From positions 1-14,867 of the forward strand of contig NZ_JWHR01000026.1 of the NCBI RefSeq assembly GCF_000808015.1: 14,867 bases of DNA, in the 5' to 3' direction. This document shows positions 12,572 through 14,867 of the stretch, piece after piece (position 1 is the first letter of the stretch; every line of letters starts with the position of its first letter). This DNA comes from Terrisporobacter othiniensis (GTDB lineage: Bacteria > Bacillota > Clostridia > Peptostreptococcales > Peptostreptococcaceae). A program made the position numbers and the translations under genes. The notes under the pieces were generated by a model. The model did not search any database, had not been told where the DNA came from, and saw only the letters and a program-made list of their open reading frames with translations.

Positions 12572-13579
12572 CTATTTTATTTTAAAACGGATATCTTCCT
12601 TAAACTTCTTGCGACCAGGGTTGCCTTCAACTCTCCAAATTTGATTATTTTTCAAGTCATAAACTACTGACCATACAGTATCAGCATTAGTTTTTCTATC
12701 ATATTGGCACATAAATCCATACTTACCACCAAGTAAATTCATGGCAAAATCTAGACTATACTTATCTTTATTATTAGCTAAGGCATTTTTAGTTGTTTCA
12801 TATCTATCACAAGAACGCCAATCATCTATTTCAGTGTTTTTATAGCATTCCATTTCAGTTGTATTAAAATTATTAGCTGTTGATACGAAATCTTCTCCAG
12901 CTTTTGGTGTTATGACTACTACTTTTTCACAGTTACATTCAACTACGGCTATATGACCATTTTTATCAGCAAGGGTAATAGTTTGTTGTGAGGCTATTGG
13001 CAAAGTTTTTATGGCTGCAATTGCCTCTTCAGTAGTTTTACATTTTTCAAGAATATATCTAACTAATATTCCTGCATTAAATCCTGGTTTTCTTAATTTT
13101 GGATATATAAAAGTTAAACCTATTGCTAAACCTTCTTCATTTACACCATCTTCCATTTGAACAAAGGCTGTTGTATTCCCATTAAAAGAGTAAACATTAT
13201 CTAAGTTATAAAGACAGTTCATATATAGTTTTTCTAGACTTACTAAAAAATCACTGTTTCTACCAAATAAAATTTGATCTTTGTTATTTATAGCAAAACA
13301 AGTACATTTATTATCAAATTCAAAACAATACATAGAAAACAACATTCCACATAAGTATTCAAATGAAGTTTCATTTCCATGAGCTATTCCTTTTACTTCT
13401 TCAACTATTTCAGGATAATATTTTTCAAATATATTTTTGCAGTCTCTTCCAAATTGAATTTTTACTTCATCCACTTCATAAGTAGGACAGCTATTTAGTT
13501 TTTTTCCATTTTTATTTAGCAAAGCACCCCACTTATATCCTGCTTCATAGTGGGTTCCTTTAAATCTTCCATGATACAT
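12572..13579 (-). CDS. C45 peptidase / acyl-CoA:6-APA acyltransferase-type Ntn hydrolase
   Basis: A 335-residue protein of the Ntn-hydrolase superfamily that cleaves linear amide C-N bonds. Landmarks: GTHYEAGYKWGALL near the N-terminus, YYPEIVEEVKGIAHG (54-68), the putative self-processing nucleophile Cys92 in KCTCFAIN (91-98), GRNSDF (106-111), then MEDGVNEEGLAIGLTF and TLADKNGHIAVVECN. Family enzymes autocleave before this Cys and act on acylated amino acids or peptides, penicillins or bile-acid-like amides. No signal peptide is visible, so it should be cytosolic. AGGAG stands 9 nt before the ATG. The gene is alone, behind a promoter with a Fur-like box and a palindrome, and before a hairpin repeat. 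Its physiological substrate is unknown. Confidence 0.88.
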   Translation of the reverse strand: MYHGRFKGTHYEAGYKWGALLNKNGKKLNSCPTYEVDEVKIQFGRDCKNIFEKYYPEIVEEVKGIAHGNETSFEYLCGMLFSMYCFEFDNKCTCFAINNKDQILFGRNSDFLVSLEKLYMNCLYNLDNVYSFNGNTTAFVQMEDGVNEEGLAIGLTFIYPKLRKPGFNAGILVRYILEKCKTTEEAIAAIKTLPIASQQTITLADKNGHIAVVECNCEKVVVITPKAGEDFVSTANNFNTTEMECYKNTEIDDWRSCDRYETTKNALANNKDKYSLDFAMNLLGGKYGFMCQYDRKTNADTVWSVVYDLKNNQIWRVEGNPGRKKFKEDIRFKIK

Positions 13580-13602
13580 AATTTTATTCTCCTATTTTTA
13601 TA

Positions 13603-13620
13603 TTAGGCTCCGGAACCTAA
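13603..13620. promoter_or_regulatory. 18-bp palindrome at the C45 gene transcription start
   Basis: TTAGGCTCCGGAACCTAA is symmetric except for one pair (C13608 with A13615), giving 5-bp outer and 6-bp central palindromes. It starts right after the predicted -10 element, covering about +1 to +16, where a repressor would block initiation. In RNA the same sequence would form a 5' hairpin. Confidence 0.55.
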
Positions 13621-13624
13621 TTTC

Positions 13625-13653
13625 ATTATATTTGAATAAAATTTTATATTCAA
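13625..13653 (-). promoter_or_regulatory. Sigma-A promoter of the C45 gene
   Basis: Minus-strand TTGAAT (13653-13648) and TATAAT (13630-13625) are separated by exactly 17 bp; the start would be near 13618. A second TATAAT lies at 13661-13656 as a weaker alternative. Confidence 0.7.
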
Positions 13654-13667
13654 CGATTATATAAAAT

Positions 13668-13682
13668 TGATAACAATTATCA
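13668..13682. promoter_or_regulatory. Fur-like box upstream of the C45 gene
   Basis: TGATAACAATTATCA matches the 7-1-7 Fur consensus TGATAATNATTATCA at all but one specified position. It is centred about 57 bp upstream of the main predicted start and covers the -35 region of the alternative promoter at 13656. The related PerR and Zur consensus sequences fit less well. Regulation by iron is inference. Confidence 0.5.
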
Positions 13683-13753
13683 TTTTTTCTTAACTATATC
13701 CATTGAAATTACTAGGTTATATCTATTTTAAATTCATATGTATAAATTTATAT

Positions 13754-13975
13754 TTATAATTTCCACCAAATAGTTTCTTCTTGCTTGTAATTTTTAAATC
13801 CACATCTCTCTAGGATTCTTTGAGATGCCAGGCTGTCTAAATCAGTTTCAGCAATAATACTTTTAACACCATTTTGTTTAAATGCCCACTAACAGATTGC
13901 TTTTACAGCTTCTGTCATATATCCGTTGTGCTCAAATTCTTTACCTAAACTGTAACCAATCTCAATTTCACCAGC
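13754..13975 (-). pseudogene. Broken GNAT acetyltransferase
   Basis: On the minus strand, residues from 13975 read AGEIEIGYSLGKEFEHNGYM, then TEAVKAIC, a TAG stop at 13891-13889, and continue in frame as WAFKQNGVKSIIAETDLDSL and ASQRILERCGFKNYKQEET to a normal stop at 13754. This is the C-terminal half of a RimJ-like GNAT enzyme: EIGYSLGxxxxxxGYxTEA, the acetyl-CoA loop region, then SxRILExxGF. The N-terminal half is missing because stops close the frame just upstream. A shifted frame up to about 14040 (NCIYKNCHTYKRYN) may be a frameshifted remainder. The loss of half the fold plus a nonsense codon makes it non-functional unless the break is a sequencing error. Confidence 0.8.
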
Positions 13976-14089
13976 TTATTATACCTTTTATAAGTATGAC
14001 AGTTCTTATATATACAATTTACAATCATTGTATCATTGTTAATAGTTCTACTAAAGTATACAAAATAAATTATATATTTTAATAATAAA

Positions 14090-14116
14090 AAGGAACATCT
14101 TATCTTGATGCTCCTT
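14090..14116 (-). terminator. Terminator after the lipoprotein/small-peptide unit
   Basis: In minus-strand RNA AAGGAGCAUC (14116-14107) pairs with GAUGUUCCUU (14099-14090), including one G-U pair, around a 7-nt loop, and a T-run follows. It ends the transcript coming from the lipoprotein gene. Between here and 13976 I see nothing else. Confidence 0.8.
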
Positions 14117-14152
14117 CATTCGTAATATATTAATAATATGTACCTAATAAAT

Positions 14153-14269
14153 TTATCTAATATTTAATAAAGGGGTATTAGCACCATAATTTATATCCTC
14201 TGCTTCATTAGCATACACATTTACTAATAAATTTGATAGTGATAAACACCCTATAATGCTAAGTATCAT
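14153..14269 (-). CDS. Possible 38-residue secreted peptide or gene remnant
   Basis: A frame on the minus strand between the lipoprotein stop and the terminator reads MILSIIGCLSLSNLLVNVYA, then NEAEDINYGANTPLLNIR and a stop. It looks like a signal peptide ending in VYA followed by an 18-residue hydrophilic tail. In-frame codons before the ATG (KIISIF) extend the signal-peptide character, but there is no proper start or ribosome-binding site there: the frame meets TAA just before them. So it may be a truncated secreted protein whose start has decayed, or a peptide translated through coupling with the lipoprotein gene 36 bp upstream. Confidence 0.35.
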   Translation of the reverse strand: MILSIIGCLSLSNLLVNVYANEAEDINYGANTPLLNIR

Positions 14270-14305
14270 AAATATAGATATTATTTTTTATTTTATTAAT
14301 ATTTA

Positions 14306-14656
14306 CTATTTTATCCCCTTTGTTAGTATTAGTTTAATCGTCCCATTTGAATTGACAATTTCCCCTTTTTTTAGATCAACTTCTTTTACGCCCATATCAG
14401 TTATAGTTTTAAATATTACATTTGGATTATCTTCATCTCCAATTACTGTAGTGTAGCTATCATCTTCAGATATTTCTTCTGAAGCGTCCACTTTAGAAGT
14501 TTCCTCTGATACCACTTTATAAGTTCCCTCTGGTATGTCAGCTCCAACTTCAAAGGTCTTTCCTTGTTCCAATACATAAACTTCTTCTTTAGAACAACCC
14601 AAAATAGTAAATGTCACTACTAGAAGTATAGCTGTTAATAAATTAAACTTTTTCAT
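14306..14656 (-). CDS. Small membrane-anchored lipoprotein
   Basis: A 116-residue precursor. The signal peptide MKKFNLLTAILLVVTFTILG ends at a lipobox (ILG then Cys21), so the mature protein is lipid-anchored outside the membrane, with 96 residues. It begins SKEEVYVLEQGKTFEVGADI and continues PEGTYKVVSEE. The GKTFEVGADIPEGTYKV stretch is a pattern I know from small surface-lipoprotein beta domains, often repeated, with no established function. The middle is very acidic (DASEEISEDDSYTTVIGDED), and the end alternates hydrophobic and charged residues as beta strands do. GAAGG and a run of G residues precede the ATG. It lies upstream of a tiny secreted-peptide-like frame and a shared terminator. 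Confidence 0.85.
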   Translation of the reverse strand: MKKFNLLTAILLVVTFTILGCSKEEVYVLEQGKTFEVGADIPEGTYKVVSEETSKVDASEEISEDDSYTTVIGDEDNPNVIFKTITDMGVKEVDLKKGEIVNSNGTIKLILTKGIK

Positions 14657-14733
14657 AACCTTCTATCCCCCCTCTATATTGCAAATAATGATATCACTAT
14701 TTACAATTTAATAGTATCGCAAATATAAATAAA

Positions 14734-14756
14734 AAGGCATACACATTTGTGTGTAT
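14734..14756 (-). terminator. Hairpin ending a transcript from beyond the right edge
   Basis: ATACACA (14739-14745) and TGTGTAT (14750-14756) form a 7-bp stem with a 4-nt loop; on the minus strand GCC and TTTTT follow. It sits 78 bp upstream of the lipoprotein gene. A gene to the right of the window would end here; nothing convincing is readable from 14757 to 14867. Confidence 0.5.
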
Positions 14757-14867
14757 ACATTGCTTATGTAGTATATTTTTGAGTATTTTCATATACTGAC
14801 TCAAATTATTTATTAAATAACCTCCATAAATTCCCGTTTATCTATATGGTATCAAAAGCGCTATTAC

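Noticed and set aside
14690..14830. Minus-strand frame of about 34 codons with a GGAGG upstream
   Set aside because: The GGAGG is too far from the start, and the frame runs through a hairpin and T-run that are better explained as a terminator.
1..14867. CRISPR array, tRNA or rRNA genes, insertion sequence or phage genes
   Set aside because: No regularly spaced repeats, cloverleaf or rRNA motifs, transposase or integrase sequences were seen on either strand.

Overview
The window is very AT-rich with short intergenic spaces, AGGAG/GGGGG ribosome-binding sites, frequent TTG/GTG starts and many rho-independent hairpins. Together with ferredoxin-type flavoproteins, a nitroreductase-ferredoxin fusion, an orphan selenium/molybdenum-hydroxylase-type XdhC and a lysine riboswitch, this points to a strict anaerobic clostridium, most likely of the Peptostreptococcaceae (Clostridioides/Paraclostridium type). 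The species is inference. It reads as a chromosomal accessory or metabolic region; I see no phage, insertion sequence, CRISPR array, rRNA or tRNA.

Left part (1-2950): a partial minus-strand gene runs off the left edge. A divergent PadR repressor gene follows, translationally overlapping a HAAS-type membrane protein, and then an XdhC-family protein whose domains are in permuted order. That block ends in a long hairpin (copy A of a repeated palindromic element). Middle left (2968-5730): a minus-strand DUF819 membrane transporter-like protein with a possible leader peptide, a small orphan reading frame, and a plus-strand EFR1-type flavodoxin/ferredoxin protein behind a 15-bp inverted repeat. A likely unlisted 44-residue minus-strand gene with its own terminator lies at 5791-5925.

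Centre (6016-9071): this is the most informative unit. One minus-strand transcript starts at a good sigma-A promoter, runs through a lysine riboswitch and an intrinsic terminator, then encodes a YfcC-family membrane transporter and an M20 amidohydrolase of the ACY1L2/PM20D2-like type, and ends at a strong hairpin. The switch implies that the pair is expressed when lysine is scarce. I infer that the pair imports and hydrolyses a lysine-yielding amide or dipeptide. Just upstream lies a separate nitroreductase with two N-terminal [4Fe-4S] motifs.

Right part (10296-14867), all minus strand: an 84-residue low-complexity Tyr/Asp/Cys-rich protein behind a long 5'-UTR hairpin; a phosphinothricin-type GNAT acetyltransferase; an unknown multi-pass membrane protein; copy B of the repeated palindrome; a cytosolic C45/acyltransferase-type Ntn hydrolase whose promoter carries a Fur-like box and an 18-bp palindrome at the predicted transcription start; a broken GNAT gene; a possible tiny secreted peptide; and a small lipoprotein. 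Several genes appear to be single-gene transcription units bounded by hairpins.
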